Shown: one piece after another, positions 42,448 through 50,872 of the stretch | Position numbering within the stretch: the first letter of the stretch is position 1 | How the letters are laid out: every line of letters starts with the position of its first letter | The notes under the pieces: model-generated | The model's input: only the letters and a program-made list of their open reading frames with translations | Told to the model about the DNA's origin: nothing | The model's database searches: none | NCBI GenBank assembly: GCA_017619675.1 | Contig: JAFZRX010000007.1 | Coordinates: 1-64,000, forward strand | Direction of reading: 5' to 3' | DNA length: 64,000 bases | DNA from: Bacteroidales bacterium | Lineage (GTDB): Bacteria > Bacteroidota > Bacteroidia > Bacteroidales > UBA932 | Program-made: the position numbers and the translations under genes

Positions 42448-44979
42448 TTAATTACTACTTTCTATTTCATTTTGCTCAGTTGCGGGAGCCTCTTCCTGCT
42501 CGGAAGCCGCTACGGCCGATACCGCAGCTATGCTGTCCCCTTCCCTGATGTTTATCAACTTGACCCCCTGCGCGGCCCTTCCGGTTTCACGTATGTCCTT
42601 GACACTCATTCTGATAGTGAGTCCGGACTGGGTGATTATCATAAGGTCGTTCGCCGGCGTCACATTCTTTATGGCAACAACCTTGCCAGTTTTATCAGTG
42701 ACGTTCATTGTGGTCACTCCCTTGCCCGCCCTGTTGGTGAGCCTGTAGTCCTCGGGATCCGACCTCTTGCCGAAGCCGTTCTGGCTTACAACCAGCACTG
42801 TGTGCTGTGCGGCGTCCTCTGCGGCGGGGTCATAGGTGATGACTCCGACAACCTCGTCGCCTTCGTCGATGTTGATGCCGCGGACGCCGGAAGCGCTGCG
42901 GCCCAGCTCGCGGAGTCCGCTTTCTTCGAAGCGGACGCAGCGGCCCTCGCGCGAGGCGATCATGATCTGCTCAGCGCCGTTGGTGAGCACCGCGTCAAGC
43001 AGGGCGTCGCCCTCCTTGATTGTGAGGGCTATGATGCCCTTGCCGCGGCTGCGCTTGTTGGAGTAAGCCTCCAGCGAGGTCTTCTTGATGATTCCGTTGC
43101 GGGAAACCAGGGTTACGAAGTGGCTGGAAGTGTATTCGGGGTCCTCTATGGACTTGGCGTTCAGGTATGTCTTTATGCTGTCATCCGCATCTATGGTAAG
43201 CAGGTTCTGCACGGCGCGGCCCTTGGAAGAGCGGGTGCCCTCCGGCAGTTCGTATACCTTGAGGCGGTAGCACAGGCCCTTCTGGGTGAAGAAGAGCATT
43301 GTGGAGTGCATGTTGGCCACGTAGATATGCTCGATGAAGTCCTCGTCCCTGGTGGCGCCACCCTTGACACCCACGCCGCCCCTGTTCTGGGTGCGGAACT
43401 CTGTGAGTGCGGTGCGCTTGATGTATCCCAGGTGGGAGATGGTGATGACCACATCGTCATCGGCATAGAAGTCTTCGGGGTTGAATTCCTCCGCGCTCAT
43501 GGTTATCTCAGTGCGGCGGGCGTCGCCGTACTTGGCCTTCATCTCCATGGACTCAGCCTTGATGATGTTCATCTGCTCGGTCTCGCTGGCAAGGATTTCC
43601 TCGCAGCGGGCGATGAACTTCTCAAGGTCGTCGTATTCCGCCTGCAGGCGCTCTTTCTCAAGGCCCGTGAGCTGGCGGAGCCTCATCTCTACGATGGCTG
43701 AGGCCTGAACCTCTGAGAAACCAAAGGTTTCCATGAGTTTGGCCTTGGCCTCGTCCACGCTCTGGGACTGCTTGATTATGGCGATAATCTCGTCTATGAC
43801 GTCGATTGCCTTGAGCAGTCCTTCCAGGATGTGGGCCCTCTTCTTGGCCTTTTCAAGCTCGAAGCGGGTGCGGCGCACTACTACCTCGTGACGGAAGTCA
43901 ACGAAGCAAGCGAGCATGTCCTTGAGGGACAGCGTGCGCGGACGGCCCTTGACCAGCGCCACGTTGTTGATGGCGAAACTGGACTGGAGACCGGTGTACT
44001 TGAACAGGGTGTTCAGCACCACGCTGGCGTTTGCGTCCTTCTTTACGAAGAACTCTACGCGTACGTCTCCCTTGGCGGAGAGGTCACGGATGTCGGAGAT
44101 ACCCTCTATCTTCTTGTCCTCCACCATTTCTCCGATACGCTTGATCATGTCGCTCTTGTTCACCATGTAAGGGATTTCAGTGACGACTATGACCTCGCGG
44201 CCGTTGTCCAGCTCCTCGATCTCCGTCTTGGCGCGTACCACTACCCTGCCGCGTCCTGTCTCGTAAGCGTCAATGATGCCCTGACGGCCCTGGATGATGC
44301 CTCCGGTAGGGAAATCAGGTCCCTTGATGTACTGCATCAGTTCCTCAGTAGTTATGTCAGGGTTGTCTATGTAAGCGCAAATTGCGTCACAGCATTCTCC
44401 AAGATTGTGGGGCGCCATGTTGGTGGCCATTCCCACAGCGATTCCGGATGATCCGTTGAGCAGCAGCAGGGGGACCTTGGTTGGCAGGACGGTGGGCTCT
44501 TCCAGACGGTCGTCATAGTTGAGCTGCATGTCTACCGTATCCTTGTCAAGGTCCGCGAGGACGTCTTCAGTTATCTTTTCCAGTTTGGCCTCCGTGTAAC
44601 GCATGGCGGCTACGGGATCGCCGTCCATGCTTCCGAAGTTGCCCTGGCCGAATATGAGGGGATATCTCTGGTTCCACCACTGTGCAAGACGGGCCATTGC
44701 ATCATATACGCTGGAATCTCCGTGAGGATGGTATTTTCCGAGCACGTCACCGACCACTCCGGCGGACTTGCGGGTGGCGCCCTGATACCTCAGGCCCATC
44801 CCGTCCATGCCGAACAGAACCCTTCTCTGCACTGGCTTGAGACCGTCCCTTGCATCCGGCAGGGCCCTTGAGACTATTACCGACATAGAGTAGTCGATAT
44901 ACGCAGTGCGCATCTCATGGTCTATCTCCACAGGTTCTATATAGCCGTGATTATGTTCTATGATGTTTTCTTCTGCCAT
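42448..44979 (-). CDS. gyrA: DNA gyrase subunit A
   Basis: 843 residues. GyrA cuts and rejoins DNA for negative supercoiling, with GyrB. The catalytic Tyr is Y128 ('AAMRYTE'). The quinolone-determining region shows S89 and D93 in '[12 protein letters not shown]', the residues of susceptible enzymes. The C-terminal beta-pinwheel contains a GyrA-box-like '[11 protein letters not shown]', supporting GyrA over ParC. The C-terminus ends with an acidic tail ('[17 protein letters not shown]'). It has its own -7 box, and the TPR protein gene follows on the same strand. Confidence 0.94.
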   Translation of the reverse strand: MAEENIIEHNHGYIEPVEIDHEMRTAYIDYSMSVIVSRALPDARDGLKPVQRRVLFGMDGMGLRYQGATRKSAGVVGDVLGKYHPHGDSSVYDAMARLAQWWNQRYPLIFGQGNFGSMDGDPVAAMRYTEAKLEKITEDVLADLDKDTVDMQLNYDDRLEEPTVLPTKVPLLLLNGSSGIAVGMATNMAPHNLGECCDAICAYIDNPDITTEELMQYIKGPDFPTGGIIQGRQGIIDAYETGRGRVVVRAKTEIEELDNGREVIVVTEIPYMVNKSDMIKRIGEMVEDKKIEGISDIRDLSAKGDVRVEFFVKKDANASVVLNTLFKYTGLQSSFAINNVALVKGRPRTLSLKDMLACFVDFRHEVVVRRTRFELEKAKKRAHILEGLLKAIDVIDEIIAIIKQSQSVDEAKAKLMETFGFSEVQASAIVEMRLRQLTGLEKERLQAEYDDLEKFIARCEEILASETEQMNIIKAESMEMKAKYGDARRTEITMSAEEFNPEDFYADDDVVITISHLGYIKRTALTEFRTQNRGGVGVKGGATRDEDFIEHIYVANMHSTMLFFTQKGLCYRLKVYELPEGTRSSKGRAVQNLLTIDADDSIKTYLNAKSIEDPEYTSSHFVTLVSRNGIIKKTSLEAYSNKRSRGKGIIALTIKEGDALLDAVLTNGAEQIMIASREGRCVRFEESGLRELGRSASGVRGINIDEGDEVVGVITYDPAAEDAAQHTVLVVSQNGFGKRSDPEDYRLTNRAGKGVTTMNVTDKTGKVVAIKNVTPANDLMIITQSGLTIRMSVKDIRETGRAAQGVKLINIREGDSIAAVSAVAASEQEEAPATEQNEIESSN

Positions 44980-44997
44980 ATCTTATATATAAACACG

Positions 44998-45005
44998 CAA
45001 ATTTA
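44998..45005 (-). promoter_or_regulatory. Putative -7 box of gyrA
   Basis: CAAATTTA on the plus strand reads TAAATTTG on the minus strand, 18 nt before the gyrA ATG. Confidence 0.5.
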
Positions 45006-45040
45006 ACTAAAAAATTCGACATTTCTGTGATTATTTTTCC

Positions 45041-45048
45041 TATTTTTG
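45041..45048 (+). promoter_or_regulatory. Putative -7 box of the Clp N-domain gene
   Basis: TATTTTTG lies 6 nt before the ATG at 45055, another very short or absent leader. Confidence 0.5.
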
Positions 45049-45054
45049 TTAGCG

Positions 45055-45576
45055 ATGGAAATGCACGTATCAGACGAACTGAACCGCATCCTGAACTATG
45101 CCAGGGAAGAGGCGATGCGCACCGGTGCCTATGAGATAGGCACTGACCATCTTATGCTGGGACTGCTCCGCGCGGGAGACAATTCCGCCTGCAGCGCGCT
45201 TACCGCCTTGGGCGTGGACCTTGCGGATTTCAAACTGTTCGTGGAGTCTCAGATCTTCAGGCGCGAGAGCGTCCCCTACTCAGAAGAGTCCAAGCTCATC
45301 TTCTCTCGCGAAGCCCGCAACACCCTGAACATGAGCCTTCTTGAGGCATCCTCCTGCGGGGATTTCCAAGCAAGGGCGCAGCACCTTCTGCTGGCCATAA
45401 CCCGCACGGCAGGGACAGTATGCAAGACATACCTTGACATAGAAGGCATAGACAGGGAATCAATAGCCGCTTACCTCAAGGACATCGCCCCGCAGCAGAA
45501 GAAGCCGGAGTCCGCGCCCGTCCCGCCAAAACGCATCATACACATCGTAATAGGGAAACCTAAAATCTACAGTTAA
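45055..45576 (+). CDS. Free-standing Clp N-terminal domain protein
   Basis: 173 residues. Two Clp-N repeats are visible: 'ELNRILNYAREEAMRTGAYE' with 'IGTDHLMLGLLRAGDNSACS', then 'FSREARNTLNMSLLEASSCG' with 'QARAQHLLLAITRTAGTVCK'. In ClpA/ClpC these repeats bind substrates or adaptors. Here no ATPase domain follows, only a Pro/Lys-rich tail ending 'IIHIVIGKPKIYS'. It may act as an adaptor or decoy for ClpC. The ATG at 45055 was preferred to an upstream TTG inside the promoter. The esterase gene begins one base after its stop, so the pair is co-transcribed. Confidence 0.82.
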   Translation: MEMHVSDELNRILNYAREEAMRTGAYEIGTDHLMLGLLRAGDNSACSALTALGVDLADFKLFVESQIFRRESVPYSEESKLIFSREARNTLNMSLLEASSCGDFQARAQHLLLAITRTAGTVCKTYLDIEGIDRESIAAYLKDIAPQQKKPESAPVPPKRIIHIVIGKPKIYS

Positions 45577-45577
45577 A

Positions 45578-46543
45578 ATGAAACTTGTAAAAAGAATAGT
45601 CTTCACTGCAATCGCCATTGCGGCGTTCTGCGCCATATCATACGCCCAGGACCAGAAAAAGGCCATCGAACCTTCAGGGACATACATGTTCGCCCAGAGG
45701 GACACCTGCGACCTGTTCATGGATATGTATAACCCCGCCCCAGGCAGCGCCACTTCCATAGACGGAGTCCCCAAACCCGCCATCATCTTTGTCTTTGGAG
45801 GCGGCTTCATTGGCGGAGAAAGGAACAACGCATCCTACCTTCCCTGGTTCAAGATGCTCTCAGACAACGGCTACAGGGTGTTCTCAATAGACTACCGCCT
45901 TGGCCTCAAGGGAGCAAAAAACGTTGGCATAACCAACTCCAAGGTCCTGCAGAAGGCCATCCACATGGCAATGGAGGACCTGTACAGCGCCGTCAACTTC
46001 ATCCTGGAGAATGCCGCCGAACTGGGAGTCCAGAAGGACAACATAGTCATCAGCGGCTCCTCCGCAGGCGCCATAACCGCCCTGCAGGCGGACTGGGAAC
46101 TGTGCAACCGCACGTCCTACGCCCAGGTGCTTCCGGCGGACTTCCGCTTTGCCGGCGTGATGTCCTTCAGCGGCGCCATCTTCTCTGACGAAGGCCTTCC
46201 CCGATACAAGACCGAACCCGCCCCCACGCTGATGCTTCACGGCACTGACGACAAACTGGTCCCTTACAACCGCATCAAGTTCCTCAACCTGGCGTTCGCG
46301 GGCACCAACACCATTGCCAAGGAGTTCCTGAACCAGGGCTACAGCGTCAACGTGCTCAGGTTCAAGGGCCACGGCCATGAGATTGCCAACAACATGATAA
46401 CCAGTTTCCTTGACGAGATCCAGTTCCTGGAGAGCAACGTCATGAAGAAAACCAAAAGAGTCGTCGATGCAATGATCGACGACCCTTCGATTCCGGTTCC
46501 TTCCTGGGCAAAGGCCACAGCGGCTGACCTATATAACAACTAG
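45578..46543 (+). CDS. Secreted alpha/beta-hydrolase (carbohydrate-esterase-like)
   Basis: 321 residues with a signal peptide (about 1-23). The alpha/beta-hydrolase fold shows the oxyanion motif 'FVFGGGFIGGERN', nucleophile S162 in 'GSSAG', D225 in 'HGTDDKLVPY', and H267 in 'GHGHEI'. It is most like the esterases and feruloyl/acetyl-xylan esterases of Bacteroidota, but substrate is not fixed by sequence. It starts one base after the Clp-domain gene. Its TAG stop shares CTAG (46540-46543) with the convergent uridine phosphorylase gene. Confidence 0.85.
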   Translation: MKLVKRIVFTAIAIAAFCAISYAQDQKKAIEPSGTYMFAQRDTCDLFMDMYNPAPGSATSIDGVPKPAIIFVFGGGFIGGERNNASYLPWFKMLSDNGYRVFSIDYRLGLKGAKNVGITNSKVLQKAIHMAMEDLYSAVNFILENAAELGVQKDNIVISGSSAGAITALQADWELCNRTSYAQVLPADFRFAGVMSFSGAIFSDEGLPRYKTEPAPTLMLHGTDDKLVPYNRIKFLNLAFAGTNTIAKEFLNQGYSVNVLRFKGHGHEIANNMITSFLDEIQFLESNVMKKTKRVVDAMIDDPSIPVPSWAKATAADLYNN

Positions 46544-47409
46544 TCTAGAAGTTTATCCAGGGCCAGTTTTATAAGCCCCTCTACATAAGGCTGGTAATTG
46601 GTATTGCTGCTCTTTAGATGGCGGTTGGCTATCGCGCAGCATACGGTTCCCGCATTGTGTCCCAGCTGCTTTGCAAGGCCTGCAAGGGCGGATCCCTCCA
46701 TTTCAAAGTTTGTTATGCGGTATTCTCCGAAGCGGAAGGACTCAAAGTCCTCTATCATGTTCGGCATTGCCAGAGGCAGACGCACTACCCTGCCCTGAGG
46801 GCCGTAGAATCCGCTTGCGGATATTGTCACGCCCGGGACGGTGCAGTCCTTGAACTTCTCAATCATATAGTCCGAAGACTTGATGAAATACGGCGCCGGA
46901 AGGTGCTTGTCCCAGTGAACGTGCTTGCAGAAGGCCTTTTCCATATCCAGGTTGCTCACATTGTCCCTGTTTGCATACCAATTCAGGAGGCCGTCGCAGC
47001 CTACGGAGTAAACGGAGAAGATGAATGAGCCCAGCGGGATGTCCGGCTGCACGGCGCCGCAGGTGCCAATGCGCAGGACATTGAGCGTGCGGTGCTCCGG
47101 CTTTATCTCACGGGTATTGAAATCCACATTGGCCAGGGCGTCCAGTTCAGTCATTACAATGTCAATGTTGTCCGTTCCAATTCCGGTTGAAAGGGCGGTT
47201 ATCCTCTTGCCGTGATAGGTTCCGGTAACGGAAACAAACTCCCTGGACGCATTGCGGCATTCTATGTTCTCCAGATGCTTTGCCAGCAATTCTACCCTGC
47301 CGGGATCTCCAAAAAGGATGACGTTGTCAGCCAGCTGCTCCGGCTTGATATGGAGGTGGAACGCGGATCCGTCCGCGTGTATTATAAGTTCAGATTCAGG
47401 TATTCTCAT
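46540..47409 (-). CDS. udp: Uridine phosphorylase-type nucleoside phosphorylase
   Basis: 289 residues. Phosphorolysis of uridine (or a related nucleoside) to ribose-1-phosphate and base; cytoplasmic. 'VILFGDPGRVE' is the phosphate-binding Asp/Gly/Arg motif, 'LSTGIGTDNIDIVMTELDAL' fits the family, 'RIGTCGAVQPD' is the ribose/phosphate motif, and 'TNFEMEGSALAGLAKQLGH' carries the nucleoside-binding Glu-Met-Glu. The overall length and motifs fit the uridine/PNP-1 family; exact base specificity is inferred. Confidence 0.88.
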   Translation of the reverse strand: MRIPESELIIHADGSAFHLHIKPEQLADNVILFGDPGRVELLAKHLENIECRNASREFVSVTGTYHGKRITALSTGIGTDNIDIVMTELDALANVDFNTREIKPEHRTLNVLRIGTCGAVQPDIPLGSFIFSVYSVGCDGLLNWYANRDNVSNLDMEKAFCKHVHWDKHLPAPYFIKSSDYMIEKFKDCTVPGVTISASGFYGPQGRVVRLPLAMPNMIEDFESFRFGEYRITNFEMEGSALAGLAKQLGHNAGTVCCAIANRHLKSSNTNYQPYVEGLIKLALDKLLD

Positions 47410-47436
47410 AATTCAGTGCTTTAACTACGTAGATAG

Positions 47437-47444
47437 CAAAAATA
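47437..47444 (-). promoter_or_regulatory. Putative -7 box of udp
   Basis: CAAAAATA on the plus strand gives TATTTTTG on the minus strand, 27 nt before the start at 47409. Confidence 0.45.
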
Positions 47445-47494
47445 GCATATTACACCGATTTTTCCTATTTTTACGCCGCTTAAACAAAGACATT

Positions 47495-47926
47495 ATGTGG
47501 CAGAGAATCCAAACCCTATATCTTGCCCTGGCCTGCGGCATCGTAGCGGCCCTTTTCTTCGTCCCCCTGGCAGTGGCAATCGGCACCGGAGGTGCAACTG
47601 AGAACATCTATTTCACGGACAACGTGTATTTCCTGTGCCTCCTCATCGCAATCGCCCTCGCGAACTTCACCGCGCTGATCCTCTTCAAGCACCGAGGCAT
47701 CCAGATCCGCGTGGCAGTGGTCGCCTGCCTCCTGCTCCTGGGCTTCCAGATCTGGCTCTTGGCCAAGTACTTCAACGCGCCTGACGGCGTGGTCTTCAAG
47801 TTCACCGCCATCCTCCCCCTGGTCGCCTCCGCCCTTGACGCCCTGGCCGTCAGGCGCATCATGGCCGACGAACTCCTTGTACAAAGCTACTCCCGCCTCC
47901 GCACAAAGAAGAAGAACCGCAAATAA
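47495..47926 (+). CDS. DUF4293 family membrane protein
   Basis: 143 residues with four hydrophobic segments (about 8-28, 45-64, 73-93 and 104-120) and a basic C-terminal tail ('YSRLRTKKKNRK'). 'MWQRIQTLYLALA' is the typical DUF4293 start. The family is restricted mainly to Bacteroidota and has no established function. The ATG at 47495 was chosen because it starts the conserved N-terminus; upstream in-frame sequence overlaps udp on the other strand. It is convergent with the LytTR regulator gene, 39 bp apart. Confidence 0.85.
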   Translation: MWQRIQTLYLALACGIVAALFFVPLAVAIGTGGATENIYFTDNVYFLCLLIAIALANFTALILFKHRGIQIRVAVVACLLLLGFQIWLLAKYFNAPDGVVFKFTAILPLVASALDALAVRRIMADELLVQSYSRLRTKKKNRK

Positions 47927-47965
47927 CAGCGGGAAGCGAGGACACGGTCAGGGGTTCGAACGTTA

Positions 47966-48769
47966 TTATCTGGAGTTGAAACGGGAGAGGACGTTGGACT
48001 CGTAGGTCTTGGTGACGGGGATGGGGTCCATGCCCTCTATGTCAAGACGGAGTTCATAGGAGTCCTTCAGGCGGTAGAGCATTGCCACGTGGGCCATGTT
48101 CACGATGTACTGGCGGTGGCAGCGGACAAGGTCGCTGTCCGCGAAACTTTCCTCAACGGTCTTGAGCTTGCAGCGGAGCATGTATTGCTTCATGGTGCCG
48201 TTGTTGTCACGATACCAGACCTTGATGTAGTTGTCATCTGATTCAATGAAATACAGGTTGTAGGCGGAAACGGACAGTTTCATCACGCCGTTGTTATCGA
48301 AAAGGGTGATCTTCTGGCTGTTCTGTGCCGTAAAGGTTTCGTCAGTGACAACGTTGCCGTAGTTCATAAGCCTTATCACATTGTCCTTCTCCTGCATGGA
48401 GAAGTACAGCGCCGACATGATATGCGGCGGGGCCAGGACAAAGACCATCTTGGCCAGGGTCATTCCAAAGACCGGCAGCTGGAACTGCTTTTGAAAGCCG
48501 AAGGTATAAAGAAGGCTTATGAGGAGCGCCTCCACCAGGCACCAGATGATATAACCCAGATACGTAGGGGCTGTTTTCTTGCCGATCTTATACAGAAGCA
48601 GGCGGCTAGCCAGAAGCAGGGCGGCGGAAATGATGCAGAAAGTGTTGTCAGGGAACGGGGGTACGATGAGCAGGAAAATGATGGCGAACAACAGCGTAAA
48701 GACCACTGTCACCCCCATCTGGTATTTCCCCAGGAGATATCCGGGAACCTTGCCGCTCAGTGAAAACAT
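47966..48769 (-). CDS. Membrane-anchored LytTR transcriptional regulator
   Basis: 267 residues. Four hydrophobic segments (about 18-37, 44-61, 70-88 and 101-122) precede a LytTR DNA-binding domain (about 150-262: 'YNLYFIESDDNYIKVWY', 'RCHRQYIVNMAHV', 'IPVTKTYESNVLSRF'). It has no receiver domain, so it is a one-component membrane regulator rather than a classical response regulator. The ATG at 48769 is 3 nt after the -7 box; an in-frame TTG two codons upstream is inside the box. It is divergent from fabF. Confidence 0.88.
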   Translation of the reverse strand: MFSLSGKVPGYLLGKYQMGVTVVFTLLFAIIFLLIVPPFPDNTFCIISAALLLASRLLLYKIGKKTAPTYLGYIIWCLVEALLISLLYTFGFQKQFQLPVFGMTLAKMVFVLAPPHIMSALYFSMQEKDNVIRLMNYGNVVTDETFTAQNSQKITLFDNNGVMKLSVSAYNLYFIESDDNYIKVWYRDNNGTMKQYMLRCKLKTVEESFADSDLVRCHRQYIVNMAHVAMLYRLKDSYELRLDIEGMDPIPVTKTYESNVLSRFNSR

Positions 48770-48772
48770 ATA

Positions 48773-48780
48773 CAAATATA
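48773..48780 (-). promoter_or_regulatory. Putative -7 box of the LytTR regulator
   Basis: CAAATATA on the plus strand is TATATTTG on the minus strand, only 3 nt before the ATG at 48769, predicting transcription from the start codon itself. Confidence 0.5.
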
Positions 48781-48791
48781 TGAATTTTTAT

Positions 48792-48799
48792 TAACTTTG
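48792..48799 (+). promoter_or_regulatory. Putative -7 box of fabF
   Basis: TAACTTTG is a perfect match, 24 nt before the fabF ATG at 48824. It is divergent from the LytTR -7 box, 11 bp apart. Confidence 0.5.
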
Positions 48800-48823
48800 C
48801 ATTTTAGACATAACCATACCCTT

Positions 48824-50083
48824 ATGAACAAAAGAGTAGTAGTTACGGGACTTGGGGCAATAACCCCTGTCGGAAATGACGTCAAGACTTTTTGGCAGAA
48901 CCTCCTGGACGGAGTCTGCGGAATAGATTATATCAATGAATTCCCCACTGACCAGCTCGAGGTCAAGATAGGAGGCAAGATACGGGATTTCAACCCGGAG
49001 GAATACGGCATGGACAAGCCGTTCTGCCGCAAACAGGACAAGTTCACCATCTATGCGATGGCAGCCGCATGGCAGGCCATGCAGGACTCAGGCCTGAGCG
49101 CCGCGGAGGACGAGAGCCAGAACATTGACCCATTCCGCCTGGGCGTTTACATGAGTTCCGGAATAGGCGGTTTCGAAACCATCTACCGCGAAACGCAGAA
49201 GATGTTCGATGATCCTTCAGGACGCTGGGTGTCCCCCAACTTCATCCCCACAATGATCTCCAACATCGCAGGAGGACAGATTGCCATAAAGTTCAACGCA
49301 AAGGGCTCCTGCATTGACATCCTCACAGCCTGCGCATCCTCCACCCACTCCATTGGAGAGGCTTACAGGAACATCAAGCACGGCTATTCCGATGCCATCA
49401 TAGCAGGAGGTTCAGACCACTGCACCATCCCTATCGGCCTGGCCGCTTTCAACAGCTGCAAGGCTATCACCAAGGAGCCGAACCCAAAGCATGCTTCCCT
49501 GCCGTTCAACGCTGACCGCGCCGGATTCGTGATGGCCGACGGCGCCGCCGCCCTCATCCTCGAGGAATACGAGCACGCCAAGGCCCGCGGGGCTAAGATC
49601 TATGCCGAGATCGTGGGCTACGGAAGCACCTGCGACGCATACCACTCCACCGCGCCGCGCCCGGACGGATCAACCCAGGCCAGATGTATAACCGAAGCGC
49701 TGGAAGAGGCTAAGTTCGACCCCAAGAAGGACTGTGTATACATCAACGCCCACGGCACCGGAACCCATCTGAACGATGTCTCAGAGACCAAGGCATACAA
49801 GCTCGCCATGGGAGACTTCGCATACAAATGTCACATCTCCTCCACCAAGTCAATGCACGGTCACCTGTTCGGAGCCACCGGAGCGGCAGAGGCGATCGCC
49901 ACCGTACTGGCCCTCCAGAACGGCATCATCCCTCCTACCATCAACCTGGACAACCCTGATCCGGAGTGCGACCTGGACTACACCCCCAATAAAGCGGTAA
50001 AAGCCCAGATCACTCTGGGCCTCAGCGATTCCTTCGGCTTTGGCGGCCATGACGGCTGCATCGCCTTCAGGAAGGTGGAATAG
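48824..50083 (+). CDS. fabF: Beta-ketoacyl-ACP synthase II
   Basis: 419 residues. FabF elongates acyl-ACP with malonyl-ACP in fatty-acid synthesis. The catalytic triad is C170 ('TACASSTHS'), H310 ('INAHGTGTHLND') and H345 ('TKSMHGHLFGATGA'). 'MNKRVVVTGLGAITPVG' is the classical start, so the ATG at 48824 was taken. No acpP or other fab gene is adjacent. It ends 6 bp before the convergent LamG protein gene. Confidence 0.95.
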   Translation: MNKRVVVTGLGAITPVGNDVKTFWQNLLDGVCGIDYINEFPTDQLEVKIGGKIRDFNPEEYGMDKPFCRKQDKFTIYAMAAAWQAMQDSGLSAAEDESQNIDPFRLGVYMSSGIGGFETIYRETQKMFDDPSGRWVSPNFIPTMISNIAGGQIAIKFNAKGSCIDILTACASSTHSIGEAYRNIKHGYSDAIIAGGSDHCTIPIGLAAFNSCKAITKEPNPKHASLPFNADRAGFVMADGAAALILEEYEHAKARGAKIYAEIVGYGSTCDAYHSTAPRPDGSTQARCITEALEEAKFDPKKDCVYINAHGTGTHLNDVSETKAYKLAMGDFAYKCHISSTKSMHGHLFGATGAAEAIATVLALQNGIIPPTINLDNPDPECDLDYTPNKAVKAQITLGLSDSFGFGGHDGCIAFRKVE

Positions 50084-50089
50084 CGGGAT

Positions 50090-50854
50090 TTATTCCAAAG
50101 AATTGAGTACAGCCACGTTTGCGGCCAGACGTTCGATCTGGTCGGAATCGAGGCTGCATTCGTATATCCTGAAATCCGCTATGTAACTGTGATGCAGGTA
50201 GTTGTCTCCCTTGAAGGCGGGACGGCCAAGCCAGTTGTACTGGGGTTTCTGCTCAAAGTTGACCTTCATAAGGGGCATCTGCGGGTTCTCCCCCACTTTC
50301 TTTCCGTTGATATAGAGGGCACCGTTGCCGCTCTTCTGGGTATAGAGCACGTGAATCCAGCGCTCGGTCTCGGATTTCTCGCCCTTCATGATGATGGACT
50401 CGTGGTTGTAGCCGCCCACGCTGGTCTCCACCCTCTGCTCGTTTATGCGGTAGGCAAAGTAGCGGCCGCTGTCAGGGCCGCAGGCCTCCTCCGTGGAGAA
50501 CATCCACACAAAGTAACCGTAACCGGGAAACCGTGGATTGACGTTGGAACGGTAATAGACGGAAACTGTGAAATCCCCAAGGGTTCCAAGCAGTTCGCCG
50601 GCCGCGGGGGTCATGTCAAGATAGGCGGTCTCAGGGCCAAGTTTTAGAACCTTGAGCGGACCCAGGTTTTCAACCGTCGCGCCGCCCATGAGTTTGGCGT
50701 CGATTCCGGAGACGGAGGCGTCCTTGACGGTTTCGCCTTCAACCTCTTCGAAATTGTAATGCAGCACGATGTAGGAGTCCTGGGCTCCCAGGCTGAGGGA
50801 CGCAGCCAGAAATGCGGATGCCAGCACGAGCATCCTGGTAAGGATCTTCTTCAT
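50090..50854 (-). CDS. Secreted LamG/concanavalin-A-like domain protein
   Basis: 254 residues with a signal peptide (about 1-24, 'LVLASAFLAASLSLGAQ'). The rest is one beta-rich lectin-like domain of the LamG/GH-associated type: 'YIVLHYNFEEVEGETVKDAS' at the start, 'DFTVSVYYRSNV', 'RWIHVLYTQKSGNGALYING' and 'YIADFRIYECSLDSDQIE' near the end are its signatures. It may bind a glycan at the cell surface. It starts 18 nt after prfA and probably shares its mRNA. Confidence 0.85.
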   Translation of the reverse strand: MKKILTRMLVLASAFLAASLSLGAQDSYIVLHYNFEEVEGETVKDASVSGIDAKLMGGATVENLGPLKVLKLGPETAYLDMTPAAGELLGTLGDFTVSVYYRSNVNPRFPGYGYFVWMFSTEEACGPDSGRYFAYRINEQRVETSVGGYNHESIIMKGEKSETERWIHVLYTQKSGNGALYINGKKVGENPQMPLMKVNFEQKPQYNWLGRPAFKGDNYLHHSYIADFRIYECSLDSDQIERLAANVAVLNSLE

Positions 50855-50872
50855 AATATAGGGGATCTGTGA

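Noticed and set aside
42448-44979. Possible quinolone-resistance changes in GyrA
   Set aside because: S89 and D93 are the residues of susceptible enzymes; nothing supports resistance.
47951-47965. GTTCGAAC, resembling a tRNA T-loop, in the gap between the DUF4293 and LytTR genes
   Set aside because: The gap is only 39 bp, too short for a tRNA, and no acceptor or anticodon stem can be drawn.
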